64,000 nt of DNA from positions 62,001 to 126,000 of the forward strand of contig JAACJK010000229.1 in assembly GCA_013368325.1 (NCBI GenBank), in the 5' to 3' direction. A program made the translations under genes and the position numbers. The notes below the pieces were generated by a model. The model had not been told where the DNA came from and did not search any database. It was given only the letters and a program-made list of their open reading frames with translations. The stretch is from Ephemerocybe angulata (Eukaryota > Basidiomycota > Agaricomycetes > Agaricales > Psathyrellaceae). This document shows positions 41,970 to 54,333 of this stretch, in pieces. Within the stretch, counting starts at the first letter, position 1, and every line of letters begins with the position of its first letter.

Positions 41970-44288
41970 TTCAGAGGTTGACTTGAGGCGGTATTTGGTT
42001 CTAGGTTTGAAATGTGAGAGGGAATACTTATTCTACGACCCTAGGCGCTGGTCTTATAGGCTTTGGCAAATCGGTCCGTTCTGACGACATGTTTCGGGTT
42101 TAGAGAATGTAGGAGATATGATCCGACTGTGCCTGTTCACATCACCTCAGTTGGAGATTCGGTACCGCCGAGTCGTCGAGTTTCGTTGAGTACGCTGGAG
42201 TGGGGTGGGCTGATGTCGAGGAGATGCCTGGAGGAGCGTCGAAATCGCAGTCGCAATGTGAATATGTACCTCGAACACAAAGCATGAGCGGTGACGAGTC
42301 TCACGATTTTGAACAAGAAATTGAAACCGAGCGGCTGGGTATTGCTATCCAGAATCTACCTAAAGCCTTTTCAAAAGCGAGGTGTCTCCAATGTGATTCA
42401 TAGATCTGCACACATCCTACCTAAAATAGAATTAAGCGCTCGTGAGCCGCTTGCCTCCAAGGGCTCTCCCTTCCATTGACAAGTTCATAGAGAAAAGGAA
42501 AAATCTTGTTTGCCATTGATATCCAGTTGAAATACGATGGTACATAGGGAAGTAGGTGTGTGCCACGCTTCGCCTAGTATTGTCGGGTTTCCTGGCCAAA
42601 AAGCTGGCACCAACGATTCGCCCTTGTCTGTTTCCTGGTGTGAAATACTCAGTCGTCACAGCCACATATCAACATATCAAACGGCAAACAATTTGAATTA
42701 CAAGCCGAGACGGCATGGCTGATTGAGAGGTTCGCATACTATAACGGCGCTCAAAGAGATGAAAGTTCCCTTATCCTCACGGTATCCTCCTACCCGAGTT
42801 TTGCTTGACCTTGGGAGGAACCATGAGGAGAACTGGTACACCTGCGCAAAGGGGCCTTCCATGATCCCGTGGGTCGATAAGCGGCAGTTTCAAACCGCCC
42901 ATGGCTATGCACACCCCTCCATCCATTTTGATCTCTTATTAACCTCGTTTCATCGCACCACGACGGATGCTTGGATACACAAAAACAGCATTTTCTCCAA
43001 GAAAGCCTTGCATAGCCTTGCGACCGAGATAGTACCTAAATTTCGATGGTATCACAGCGCTCGGCGTCCACCAAGAAAGCTTCAAGCTTACCAGGTGCCG
43101 GCACTCATGCGGAGCCACCTTGTTTGTCCAGCTCCAAATCTAAACATCGTTTTGATGTTGTAATTTGGGTGAAGTGGGACTATCGTTTCTAAGATAGCTG
43201 TAAACTGTGATTTAAACTCTTCTGATCAAATCACTTGTAGACAAAATTGAAAAGTGGTACCAGTACCCTCAGGGTGAACCCTCAACCCTCGGGCTGCTCG
43301 GCCTGGGACCCCTTGAGTTTAAATCACAGTTTAAACTCTTCTGGTTTAAACCCTGCCCAGGGTCCCGAGTTTAAATAAAACAGAACGTTTTTCCTGCCAC
43401 AGGGACTTCCCAACTAGTCGACATATGTCCATCATCATCATAGATATAGCACCCAGGAGTACAACTCCGCTGGGGGACTCCTGAATAGAGCTTACATAAA
43501 TATTGAGATACGCGCACTATACACGAAGCACAGCCAGGGAGGAGTTGCACGAATATTAAGACAGACGCCTCACCTTTTCCAGCCACAGTTTCGCAGATAC
43601 AGTGCTGCCCAGTGACTGTGGCGAGTCTCACTGCAGCTCCCAGGTACAGGCGCATTTGTGCGCACAGCGTAACTACAATTATCTATTTGTATCGGTCATC
43701 CAGGGGTGGCAGACGGAGGATTGCGATTCGGAATTCTCACCGTGGATCGATATGTTCACGTTGCCTGCCCTCCCCCAGTTCGTACGAATAAGCATGTGAG
43801 GTCCAAACACCCATTTCAAGTTGGTTCAGATAAGTTGGTGCTCAATAATCATCGAACCTGGAGGCAAGGAAGTGGGATATCGATGTACTAGGTTAGCATC
43901 GCCATGCTTATGATTGACTCTGTGGAGAGTTATATTTTGGCAGAACTTAGTGTTGCTAGCGCAGTAGTACAAGAAAGTCAATCAACTGTCCTTGAAATTA
44001 GTTTTAGGAACCAGTCGTGAATAAGATATGTACATAACATCTTGATGACATTATGCATAACAGGCCGTAGGGTACCATGAGATAAAAGGAAGTGCGGAAG
44101 TGTGAAGGAGCACCGAGGTGGGCCCATAACGCATCTTCAATGTAAAAGACGGTTTCGAGACGTAGTAAGTTCTTACTTGTCCGGAGCTTCGAAACAGCGA
44201 GTAGGTTTCGCAAAAGGTATAAGACGGTACCACATCGCAACCCCAGCTCCTGAAGTCTGAACACTGCCTATCCAGACCCCGGTAGCCA
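41970..44288. other. gene-poor interval with repeat fragments
   Basis: No named gene. An open frame at 42723-43163 has no recognisable motif. Around 43210-43380, TTTAAACTC and GAGTTTAAA blocks are repeated in both orientations. The block around 43600-43690 (GTCTCACTGCAGCTCCCAGGTAC) is related to 40025-40095. Confidence 0.4.
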
Positions 44289-44966
44289 TGCTGTTCAAGA
44301 ACCTTGTTCCTGCGCTCAGCTTACTGCTCGTCGCCTCTACATAGCTCGTCAAAGCTGCTCCACTCCAAGAACGGACCGGGACAGCGGCCGATGCATACCA
44401 ATACGTCGAATGCACCTTTACCGTTCAAGAGATTGGCGACAAGCCCTATACCTTCCCTCCCGAAAACTACGCCCCTCCATGGCAGATCTCGGACTATATA
44501 TACTTGAGTATGTGCATACCAAAGGATGCTTCAACTACCATTTTGTCGCTTACCCAACTGTATACAGTTACGGCTGTTGCCCTAGCAGAGTCGTCACCTG
44601 GTCATGGAAGCTATGTAGGACAATCCCACATCACGCACTGAGCTCGAGAGCTCACCTTAGACCATTTGCTACTATGTGCCCGCATCTAGGGCCGTGATGG
44701 ACCCGTGGCGACGCGCGCTGGATCTACAGGGACGCTCAAGTCGGTACTGGTTCCACGCTCGCCGAGACGCAAACTGTCCTTCAAGAAGCGATGCCGGGGA
44801 GGGTTGAGATAGGGCTGGGATATGCGTGGCTCATCAAGGACGTGAAGGACTGCGTATTTGCTGAGAGAGTGGGCATTATGCCGCCCAGATATACAGCAGC
44901 AAGGGGGCAGGGAGTGGGTGGCTTGTTGTATTATAAGCTCCCGCGCTGTTTGAGGAAGAGTAGGTA
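44289..44966 (+). pseudogene. broken small secreted-protein gene
   Basis: Begins MLFKNLVPALSLLLVAST, a clear signal-peptide core, then an in-frame TAG (44342-44344), then LVKAAPLQERTGTAADAYQ in the same frame. Further open exons follow (PENYAPPWQISDYIYL) and, about 250 bp on, WIYRDAQVGTGSTLAETQ with GLGYAWLIKDVKDC. The premature stop inside the signal peptide makes the copy non-functional unless it is read through or skipped by splicing. Family not recognised. Confidence 0.45.
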
Positions 44967-45239
44967 GTCGCCCAAAAATGTGTAGCTAAAGCGGTCTACA
45001 GGATGCAAGAGTGTGCATGCTCAGGTAATAGATAATGGGAGGTCCGGAGCTCTAGCAGGCGCCTGACTATTGGAAGAAGTTGCTCGCGTGCTAGCTGGAG
45101 AGCCGGGATCTATGAGGATTGGCCGTCTTCGGTGCGTCATACTCCATGTCAACAAACCTATCAGAATTCGAGGAGTACTTGCAGTGACGCACGTTAGAGA
45201 TCCGCGGAAATATTCCAGAGGAAATCCTATCAGCTGTAG

Positions 45240-45485
45240 TTAAGCTTCCGCCGGTTGCCTGGTGGCTAGGTTTCTAGAAGATTTCCGTTGGAGGTACACG
45301 TCGCTCTTTTTTAGTCCTCGTAGGATGTGAATGCGCTCTACCAGAAGTGCTATCACGATGCTGACGATGATCATGGAAAGGCAGGTCCCCATCCAGGATG
45401 CTCGAATCCCTTGCGACACTGGTGCAATTGATGTGCTGGGCCGGTCTGCATGGCTCATACTGGGCGCGGTGGGAGTCGCCGACAT
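45240..45485 (-). CDS. small single-pass membrane protein, unknown
   Basis: An intron-free 81-residue frame from MSATPTAPSMSHADRPS to stop. Residues about 33-52 (MGTCLSMIIVSIVIALLVER) form one membrane segment, followed by a basic cytosolic-type tail. Its first six residues equal those of the protein at 46026-46508, suggesting a shared origin of the 5' ends. No family recognised. Confidence 0.35.
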   Translation of the reverse strand: MSATPTAPSMSHADRPSTSIAPVSQGIRASWMGTCLSMIIVSIVIALLVERIHILRGLKKSDVYLQRKSSRNLATRQPAEA

Positions 45486-46025
45486 AGGGTATACGTGCTT
45501 CTGGGTGGAAGAGGCTCGTGGAGGATGGTCATCATCGAACTAGGGATTAGAATTTATACGATACGCAGTAGTGAGACTGGCAAGGTGAGCCCGTCAACCG
45601 GCCTCGGTTATACCAGCAAGCCAGGGGTACGCAGGACGCAGCAAGATCTCAATCATTGCCAAGCAGAGCTGGTTTCTAATAATGTTTAATTATAACCTTC
45701 TTTATGCTCGATGAAATGCCCAGCAGTAAAAAGCTATGTCGGTATGGGATGCATGAGCTTCCGGGTCAGCGGAAGTGTGAGATGCATGAGCGGGTGAGCG
45801 GAAGTGTGAGATGCATCAGCTTCCGGGCTCAGCGGAATGGAATCAATAAACGCCTCTTTCAGAGTGTATCCACGGGGCATATTCGTCGCTTCCACAACGG
45901 ACGAGTCATGTAGCAGAGCTGGGCCCCGTGCGGTATCATTTCAAAGGCCCCTGGCTCACAGCGTGTTATTATCTAATTTTCTACCTTAAATCAGTCAAGT
46001 TAGCGCATTCCACCTGCTCCCATAA

Positions 46026-46508
46026 TCATCCAGATTTCTCGACTCTAGAAAGGCTATTGAGTACAATGAACAGAATACAGAATCCCAGACATATGACAGA
46101 GCCTCGGAGGAGAAGAGAATAGAAAGCAAAAGGGGTTGGTACTGACCTGCTAACGTTGTCCGAAGATCCCTTGACAATGATTCTACGCATCCGCGTCTCC
46201 AGAGCCGGCCACGCCGCCTTGGAAATCTGGATCAACTCCCCCGGGAACCCAGGGACGTCTGTTGTCCAGAGAGTAACTTCCATGAGATTGAGGAAGTGCT
46301 CAGTCGCCAATTCTCGGAGTCCCTGCGTGTCATAGTGTGAGCAAAATAATCGATTTTAGATGGTAGAGCATCACTGTACATCGTACACATTCACTCTGGG
46401 CTTCTCAACGACTACTTTGTGCTCCCTATGCTGTAGAACTATTAGGTTCTCGGGGAGAGGTGGGTCTTGGGCAAGAGTGCGGGCGCCTTCGGTGGGAGTT
46501 GCTGACAT
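46026..46508 (-). CDS. small tail-anchored protein, unknown
   Basis: Two exons (46380-46508, 46026-46322) join in phase to 141 residues starting MSATPTEGARTLAQDPP. The middle (HFLNLMEVTLWTTDVPGF) is soluble-looking, and a C-terminal hydrophobic segment (RGSVICLGFCILFIVLNSL) would anchor it in a membrane. A GTCAGT donor near 46145 and an AG near 46102 could instead splice out part of the anchor. No family recognised. Confidence 0.4.
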
Positions 46509-47312
46509 CCTTGGCTCGATAGTAGGCAAAACAAACAGAGGATAATGTGACTGCATCGGGCAACTTTGCCCGCGTTATATATGTATGCGAGACTGCGTAC
46601 CCTATGTATTTCAGGCAGCGTCCGATGTGCTTGAAATCCGCAGCTTCGATTAATTTTGTCTTTCTGATTGAGTTATTGATGCGTACCCAGTGGCTTGACC
46701 TCTTCCATGATACAACTGCTCTCCGACACTCAGGAGGTCGGTGGCAAGGTTCCCGTCAACGATGGAGGCAGCGTATGTGAGGAAGCGTGCGAGGGTGTGC
46801 TCCACTTTGAATTCTAAAGCCGAATGTAAGACGATAGTAATGAATAGGAGAAAGTGGAATGGCTACCTTCTTAAAGCAGCGATTATCTGCGAGGGTCCAG
46901 CTACGCCGCTACGGGGAAGATACTTCAAGGATGATGGGATGTAGGCGCCACGGGCGCTTAATCATCATAGCCGCGGAGGTAGCACAGCAGATGAGCAAAT
47001 TTATTTTACCACAAGGGTAGTCAAATATCAGAGCACCTCCGGATGAGTTAGAATGTCACTTTGCAGGATAAGACGTCAGTCGCTACGCCAAATCGTATCA
47101 AGTCTCAGGATTCCTCACCCGGGCTTGGCCCTTCGTCCAGCATCGCACAGAAACGTGCAAAATATGCTCTCCTAAACATCCATCACTTCCAGTCGTGCCA
47201 GAGAACATGTCCCGATAAGCGATTCATATATCCGTTCCAAACAAACACAAAAACCAAATCCACAAATGCCAAGTAAATACCATAGATAAGCACGACCTGA
47301 CCCAGACTCAGA

Positions 47313-49164
47313 CTACGCCGGAGCCGCAGTGATAATCGCCGGGCCCACAGTACTCGTCGCGGTCTCAGTCGCTGTCGACGTAGCATTGCAGTTCGGCGCC
47401 AAGGTATGTGTACCTGGTCCATCATAGCACACGCTCCATGGTGGAACAATCAGCTCGGGGTCCGCAGTAGGAAGAGGCGCGTCAGTAATCGTCGTCGCCA
47501 CGGCGTCGCAGTTCTGGACCGGCGTCGCAGGTGCGGGTCCAGCCTGAATGGGGTTGCATCCAGGAAGCCTGTCGAGGTCTATAGGTTGAAGGTGTACGGT
47601 AACGTACCATCAGCATAGGTGCCAAATGGTGGACGATGGCGGGTGGGGGGAATAAATGGTGTTATACGCACATTGGCTCTCGGTGACTTCCTCGACTTTG
47701 ATGGCTTGTCTGCACCTGTTCATCTCCTCTGTGCTCTGCCAGGTCAGGACGGGGCAGTCTGCGGGGATACCGCTGCCCGTGAGGCATGTGTCCATCGCGC
47801 GCTTGAGTGAATCGCCTTCCCATCCGAAGACGTAGTCGGCGTGTTGTCCGTACCCAGTGCTGCATCGTAAAACCGTAAGTTCGGGATTATGAGACGAGGG
47901 TGGACGGAAAGTGCTTACGGATCGCCCATACTGAAGACAAATGGCTGGGTGCCGTCCTTGGGCCAGAGCTCGGCCGTGTTGAATGGGCGAGTATCCCAGA
48001 CGATTTCCATAAAGAGGAGGGGGAGGCGCACAGGGTGCGAGGCGGGGCAGTCTGTGCCGAAGAACTGGAGCCCGTCTGACCCTGGAGTACCTTCAGGTTG
48101 CGCTACGTGGCTCTAGAACTCGAGTTAGTATATCTTATCTGAAATTGACTGAAGCTGTACATACCGAATGGTCAGGTGGGTCGAGGTTGATACCGTCCCA
48201 GCACCTGGTCACCACGTCAGAGATTCAGTCGCCAAGTAAAGGGACGTGACGGTACGCACTGAGGGAAGAAGAAATTCGACCGGATCCCTCCAGTGCACTG
48301 GTTCGGCGGGAACCCGACGGTATCCTGAGGGGTGTTTCCGGGGCTGCCGAATGGACCGGGGTCGTCACCCTGGAAGCACCGGAATGTGACGGCCTTGGAC
48401 GCAGTCTTCCCTGCGGGAATGTTATCTGTACGGCGCATGGGGTCACCGAGGATCATACGGAAGCCCTGAAAAGTAGAAGGTAGTCGTCAGCATGGGGCTC
48501 TGGAGACGATAGTAATCTAAGCGCACCTTTTGGAAAGGCACGATATTGAGGTTCTTCGTCGGCGCCTGAGGCTGGAAGTAGTAGATTGTCATCCCGCCGG
48601 ATTGGAGACCAGGGCCGGTGTTGTGATTTGCCATTTGATTTACCTACATAAGAATAGGTATAATCCGGAACCAGATATTGCCAAGAAGACGTACTCGGAT
48701 ATACGACCCATTCGGGTGCTTGAAGTATAGAACGGCGGTCCAGTAGTTCGACTTGTCTTCAATGAAGCGGCATGTTGTACACGTCGAGGTTGCTGCAAGG
48801 TCGATGCTTGGGTCCATGGATAGATTGAATCTACCAAGGTGTTAGTTCGGGTGTGCCGGCGGGCGGGGAAAGTCAGTCGTACGCATTCTGGAGGTGGGGT
48901 TTGATGTTCGGTTAGCTTCTATACACGGTGAGGGGACGACTGCTACCCACTCCTCCGACGATTTGGTGCAAGTGAGGAGAAACTTGACCCGGGGTAACGA
49001 GCCTACGGTGCCAGTGAGAGATACGCAGCACGGTAGGAGAATACGACATACGGATCGAATCTTTCAGTAACGAGCTGCGAGCAGGGGAAGCGAATGAACG
49101 CATGCACAATGGGCACGGCGCACCCACTGAGGGCAAGCGCAATGAAGCTCCTCATTCCTCTCAT
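47313..49164 (-). CDS. secreted DUF1996-domain protein
   Basis: About eight exons from a signal peptide (MRGMRSFIALALSGCAVPIV) to stop. The DUF1996 landmarks follow in order: FIRFPCSQLVTERFDP, LVTPGQVSPHLHQIVGG, STCTTCRFIEDKSNYWTAVL, GMTIYYFQP, GFRMILGDPMRR, FRCFQG, QCTGGIRSNFFFPQ, CWDGINLDPPDHSSHVAQ, CPASHPVRLPLLFMEIVW, WEGDSLKRAMDTC. Conserved Cys, His and Trp are present. After the domain comes a Thr/Ser/Ala-rich tail ending GPAIITAAPA, rather than the WSC domains some relatives carry. DUF1996 proteins are secreted fungal proteins of unknown biochemical activity. No frame break was found; I chose the upstream of two close ATG codons. Confidence 0.85.
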
Positions 49165-50161
49165 TGGGAGATAAACCGTAGAGAGTCGATTTCCTCCCTT
49201 CGAGCGGAGCGCCATTATATATTGGAGAAAAGGCATCCTACCATATGGCTCACAATCCACCTTGGCTCGAAGAAGCGCCGCGAATGAATAGAGAAACCAG
49301 CTTCCGGAACCCAGTCTCGTAAGATGGAGCACCGCTCTCGCTCTTCCTCCACTTCTGTACCCGTGGATATCCCGACGAAGGGAGTGCGGAACGGTGAGGC
49401 AAATCGTATAAGCGCTTTTTCCAAGTCTATTTTTAGGTAAGAACTGCAATTACTGAGGAGATAGGAAGGCACGAACGGGGATCAGGAAGTTCAGACGTGT
49501 CCAGAGATATAAGGGTCCCTTCTCCTTTATCGAAGCGACGGGATTGTAGAGCCCTTCGTCGCTGAAAGCACTGTTGACTATGATAATGCTTCTAGGACGG
49601 GCCGGGAGGGGTTCGAAGTTCCCCGAGAATCGATTTCAAGACTTCCCTTGAGTCTCAAGAGGCCGAAGTAGGTTCGTATAAGGTTTAGACATGTTGGGGT
49701 CGCCTTGATGAAATCCAGCAAACGAGACCGTCGCCTGTCTATAGAGTCTGACCCGAGGCGGTCCTCTATAGCAAGGGACACACGCAGTTGCTCCAGTGTA
49801 CGGCCAAGGTCCAAGGCTGGAAGGAAGGAGACCCGCCATGCTTGCTGTCTGACGGTGGTATTCGCGCACGGACCAATGTCAGTGGATGACGTAAGCATTA
49901 TCCCACGACTGGGTGGTATAAATTTTCGATTCCCCCACGTCCCGTTCCTTTTCCTTGATCTTTCCACATTTCAATGTCGCCCATGACGATAATCTCCGGT
50001 GCAAAGTCCTGAGCAGCCGTTCTGCTCAGAAATGGGTGGTCCTGGCTGCGCTGACTGCGTCCGTTCGGCACCAACACCTTGTTACAACAAAGGGACGGGC
50101 TGAAAAGATCTGATGGCGTCCTTTTTCCTCACTTTTTTCGCGCTTTTCTCCCGAGCATTCG

Positions 50162-50667
50162 ATGACGGCCAAGTTGGGTCGAGATCTAGCCAGATGTGTC
50201 GCTCAGTTCGAATCGACGACATTCTTCTCTGTCGACTCGGCTCGTAGCTTCAGCGAGGCTGGAAAACTTGGGATGAGAAGGGGAAGGGATTACCAACGTG
50301 AGTTTGCAACTTCATTTGCATCTGTATGATGCATACGATTCATTCGAATGACGGCTAGCGGGAAACCGCTGTGTTGCCTTCAATTAACCATCTTTCGGGA
50401 CTGACCTTCGTTCTCAGCATCGACTGTCGCTGACTCTCTCCCCCTCCAGGCCGTCCCTCTCTCGACCTGCACGTTGTTGTCAGCTGTTCCAGTCACATAT
50501 CCGTACTTCACCATCGCCCGTCTTGTAATCGATTCCCTGCCCACTATCACCCATTCGCTTCGTACAGTCCCTACGGGCCCAAATCTATGTTATGCCGCCT
50601 TTCCTCAACTGACCAACGCCCTACACTGTCAGACTCGCTGCAAAGTGACGTTCGAGCTCATCCGTAG
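50162..50667 (+). CDS. possible small protein, unknown
   Basis: Two putative exons (50162-50297 and 50450-50667) join over a GTGAGT...CCCCTCCAG intron with a good pyrimidine tract, giving 117 residues. Exon 1 reads MTAKLGRDLARCVAQFESTT, exon 2 DLHVVVSCSSHISVLHHRPS. No domain recognised; support is only splice quality and phase. Confidence 0.3.
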
Positions 50668-51313
50668 GTGCTCTGATCTCTGGGCTATGCCAGCATCAAA
50701 CGCTCTACCCGACGTTGTATTTTTCCCGCCTCGCAAGCCACCTCAACTATTCAACCCGACATGTAGGACGCATTTTAACAATGTTTTCTAAGCGTCTTCT
50801 CTTGTAGGTGCATGTAGAACGACGCTCCAGGGTATTCAAAATTGCAGAAGAGGTGCTAGAGTAGCTGAGTTGCTCTCTGTCGCTCTCGACTGTTAACGAC
50901 TGGAGCCCAGCGTGAAGGAGACTGCCGGGCGACGGCAAGTCGACGGTAGGGCATGCCCGGACAGCCAGTATAGGTGAAACTGATTTAAGGCTCTTCAAGT
51001 CACTTCAAGTCACATATATGAGCATATATGCCTCCCGAGTTACTGGCCCATTTATAAAGCCTAAACGCTCGTCTTTGGAGAGAACATTTTAGGCGCCAAG
51101 GCCGGCTTTCAAGGCCGGCCGGCGGCAATCTGATTATGTACACACCGGTCCGAATCTCAATTGGATTATCCCCTTGAGCCAACCATTTTCGGATTGCAAG
51201 TTCGTTGCCAACGACGGCCATGTCGCAAACAGCCCGCAAACTTGGTCCTTGACCTCCAACACCATCACCCTCTTTTCCTTTAAGCGCCCGTCACGACCCT
51301 TTTCTTTGAGGAG

Positions 51314-51799
51314 ATGGCTTCGAGTAGTAGAGGGCAACAGCGCGTCGAAGATATCTACGAGCAGCAGAACGACCAAAGGCTGGATGAACTGCATTCGAAA
51401 CTGCGTACCCTCAGAGGCGTAAGCCATAGATCCTAGGCTTGCCATGGCTCAGCTCATACTAGTCTCGATTCTTCAGATAACAACAGACATCCACGAAGAT
51501 GTGGAGTCTCAGAACACTCTCCTCGACCACACAGTACGTGGAAGACAGGCTATACTGGTCAATACCATCCTAATCATGAACAGAACGACCGGTTTGCGTC
51601 GTTTGGAACCTCATTAGGAAATGCATCGACTCGCGCAAGGCAGGCTTTCGGGATTGGACCCGGTGCGGGCACCTTGAAGCCATGGCGTATCGCCATGCTA
51701 GTCGTGGGACTCTTCATCGGATTCTGGTTTGCAAGCAGAATTCTGGCGTGGTGGTGGTGGACGCCTGTGCCCATTAGCGGCCCTAACATACCGGCTTGA
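51314..51799 (+). CDS. Bet1/Sft1-type SNARE
   Basis: Three exons (51314-51418, 51477-51533, 51584-51799) join in phase to 125 residues. Residues 12-70 form the SNARE coiled coil: NDQRLDELHSKLRTLRG, ITTDIHEDVESQNTLLDHT with the zero-layer Gln in ESQN, and NDRFASFGTSLGNASTRA. This order and the SFGTSL motif fit Qc-SNAREs of the Bet1/Sft1 group, which act in ER-Golgi and intra-Golgi fusion. A single hydrophobic C-terminal anchor follows (IAMLVVGLFIGFWFASRILA) with an unusual WWWW and a short lumenal tail. Housekeeping gene, in contrast with the accessory DNA to its left. Bet1 and Sft1 cannot be told apart here. Confidence 0.8.
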
Positions 51800-52254
51800 G
51801 AAGGGAGGGTGGATGGGCTGTGTACCATGCATAGTGCGCCGATGAATGATGGAAACCATCCCCAACACGCTGACATCAGGGACGCCAAGTGGTATGGAGG
51901 CCTTTCCAGTATCTGAGGTATGTTATCGCTTGCCATGCTATGTATCAAGGTCGATCTAACGGAGCCTCAGGTGTATTTAGTGTGTAACGAACCACGTCTA
52001 TTCAAGCGAGTCCCATAGGATTGCGGCTGACTAAGAGCCATAAGAGGATTACCGAAGCCCCCAGGGTGGCTAACATGGATTGGTATGTTGCAAGCCCCTC
52101 GTAATGCAGTCCCTTAAGGGCGGTGCGCGACACATCTCTTCTTCGTCTTCTCCCACCACACACCATATCCTCCTTTTTCTTCTCCTACCACACACTATCT
52201 CACATACTACTTCCATCCCTGCGTCCATTGACTGCATCCAATTGACCATCGATC

Positions 52255-54333
52255 ATGAAGCTTAGTCGCTTTTTGGCTATTCTCTCGCTGCTCCTACCCA
52301 TCGCGGTAGCCTCGCCCGCCGCCGTGCGGAGCCATAGGCCCTTCGTTCGCCGCGCCCAGGACTCTGGATCTCAACTTTCGTCTTATTCACCTTCGTCTTC
52401 CTCTTCGGCTGCTTCCGTCTCTCATGATTCATTGTCACCTCGCGACTCTTGTTCGTCTTCTTCGGCGTCGTCCTCTGCCTCTTCCTCATCATCTTCCTCT
52501 TCCGAGTCAGCCTCCGGGGACTCACAGTCATTGAACTCGGATTCCGGTCAGGTGTCGGATGTGTCATCTGAGGATACGCTCTCTGGTACGCACTTTCGAT
52601 TTCGTCTACATGTCTCGCTGATATGAACCTCAGGCTCCGAAGGTGGAAATGCCAGCCGCATGGGAAGCCCCGAATATCGATCGGGCTCTGGTTCTGGTTC
52701 TGGGGGCGACATGAATTCGGCGTCTTCCGGTGAGGATAGCAGCGGTACGTCATATTCCATTCAGCGACGTTTGGGAAGGTACCTCATAGTTAAATATGTT
52801 TCCTACAGGCGACGTTGGAACGTCTGAATATCGCTCTGGCTCTGGCTCGGTATACGACCAAGGATATAGCGCTGCGTCGTCTTCTGCTTCCTCTTCCGAA
52901 TCTGATCAGGGTGCGCCTCTTTCCTTCCTTCCGAATCCTGGACGCTTATTCTCGCTCTAGCAGCTGAGTCCAGCTTTGAATCGTCGTCACAAGAGACATC
53001 GTCCCCCGATGATGCATCGACCTCCGAAGAATCGTTTTCGCTTGCCGAATTGACCCCCCACGATGACAACGACGGTATGAACACCCTTCTTCCACTCACC
53101 CGACCTCGAATATTGAAAGACCTTCGCGATATTAGGATCTCAATTAGCGTCTGACCAACGCTCTGGTTCCGGATCAGGTTATGGCTCAGGCTCAGGGTCT
53201 GGATCTAGCATGCAGTACGACTCATCGTACAGGAACAGCAACGGTACGCATGCACGCTCTCGGCAGGCTTCAGTCAGCTCACCCCCTTCGTAGACCTCAA
53301 AGTCCTTAACCTTGCGCTCCATATCTCGCACCTCGCCTACGCGTTCTACACCCGCTCCCTCTCGCTTTACAGTGTGGAGGGCTTTGCGTCCGCCGGCTAT
53401 CCCGACTGGGTTCGTGGCCGATACGAGCAGGTCCGTGAACATGCATCTGTGCAGGGGCGATTCTTGGAGGGTGCTGTGAAGGGCGCGATGGGGATGGCTG
53501 TGCAGGAATGCGGCTACCAGTTCCCCGATACGAGCGTCAAGGAGTTTGTGAATGTTAGCGAGGTTTTGGCATTGCTCGCTGTTGGAGCATTCAACGGTGC
53601 AGTGCGGGAACTTGAGAACCGGGTGCGTCCCCTACACACGTTCGACGCTCATAGGACTCATTGTCAGTTCAGGAATACGCCGAAGTTATGGCGTCGATTA
53701 TGGGTGTCGAGGCGAGACACGCGGCGTGGATTAACTCAGCCGTGAAGGAAGAGAACGGATGGGATACCGCTTTCGAGGTACGTCGCTTTCTATATATCAT
53801 CCGACCGTTACTCACCTCCTCTCATTCGATAGACTCGCCTAACGTTCAACCAGGCATGGACCATTCTCTCGAACTTCATCGCTTCTTGCCCCTCCCAACC
53901 TGCAGACATCCTCCCTGAAGGACTCCATGCCTTCGCCCCGCTCACTATCCCTGAACAAGTCAAGCCCGGCGTTGAGTTCGAGCTTAGCTACCCCGTTTCC
54001 CCCGAAGAACTCAAGGACGAGGAGAGCCAAGATTTGTTCGGTACTTTCACAGTCGGGATGGGCACGTACGTCCAGCGCATCCGCACCGTCGTTGAAAGCA
54101 CGTCCGAATCAGACTCGTCTGAGTCGTCTGAGGGCTGCAAGAAGCGACACTTCGTCACCCCTCCTGTCGAGCTTAGAGGTAAAGGTGCTGTGTATATCAG
54201 TGTTGTGAAGACGATGGATGGAGCGAATGGGCAGGACAAGGGACTCGATCTAAGGGATGAGAGGAGTGTCGTGGCTGGTCCGGCTATCGTTATGTTCCCT
54301 TACAACGCGAGGGGAGAGGAGGAGCAGTTGTAA
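52255..54333 (+). CDS. secreted Ser-rich protein with Rds1-like ferritin fold
   Basis: At least eight exons. A signal peptide (MKLSRFLAILSLLLPIAVAS) is followed by about 230 residues of Ser/Gly/Asp-rich sequence on five exons, whose introns all fall in phase 1 after a Gly codon, and which repeat GSGSGSG-like and SSEDS-like peptides. The folded part starts at TPFVDLKVLNLALHISHLAY and continues with GFASAGYPDWVRGRYEQVRE, GVEARHAAWINSAV and TFNQAWTILSNFIASCPS, the order of the ferritin-like domain of fungal Rds1 and plant PCC13-62 desiccation proteins. The usual first-helix glutamate of the LExxE type is replaced by HISH, while the Glu-Ala-Arg-His of the last helix is kept, so diiron binding is doubtful. 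C-terminal 90 residues form the family's beta-rich tail. Probably stress- or wall-related. Confidence 0.75.

Noticed and set aside
42723..43163. Plus-strand frame of 146 codons
   Set aside because: No domain, no splice context and no resemblance to neighbours. Kept only as a note in the gap description.
53179..53442. Minus-strand frame of 87 codons
   Set aside because: Antisense to the start of the ferritin-like domain.
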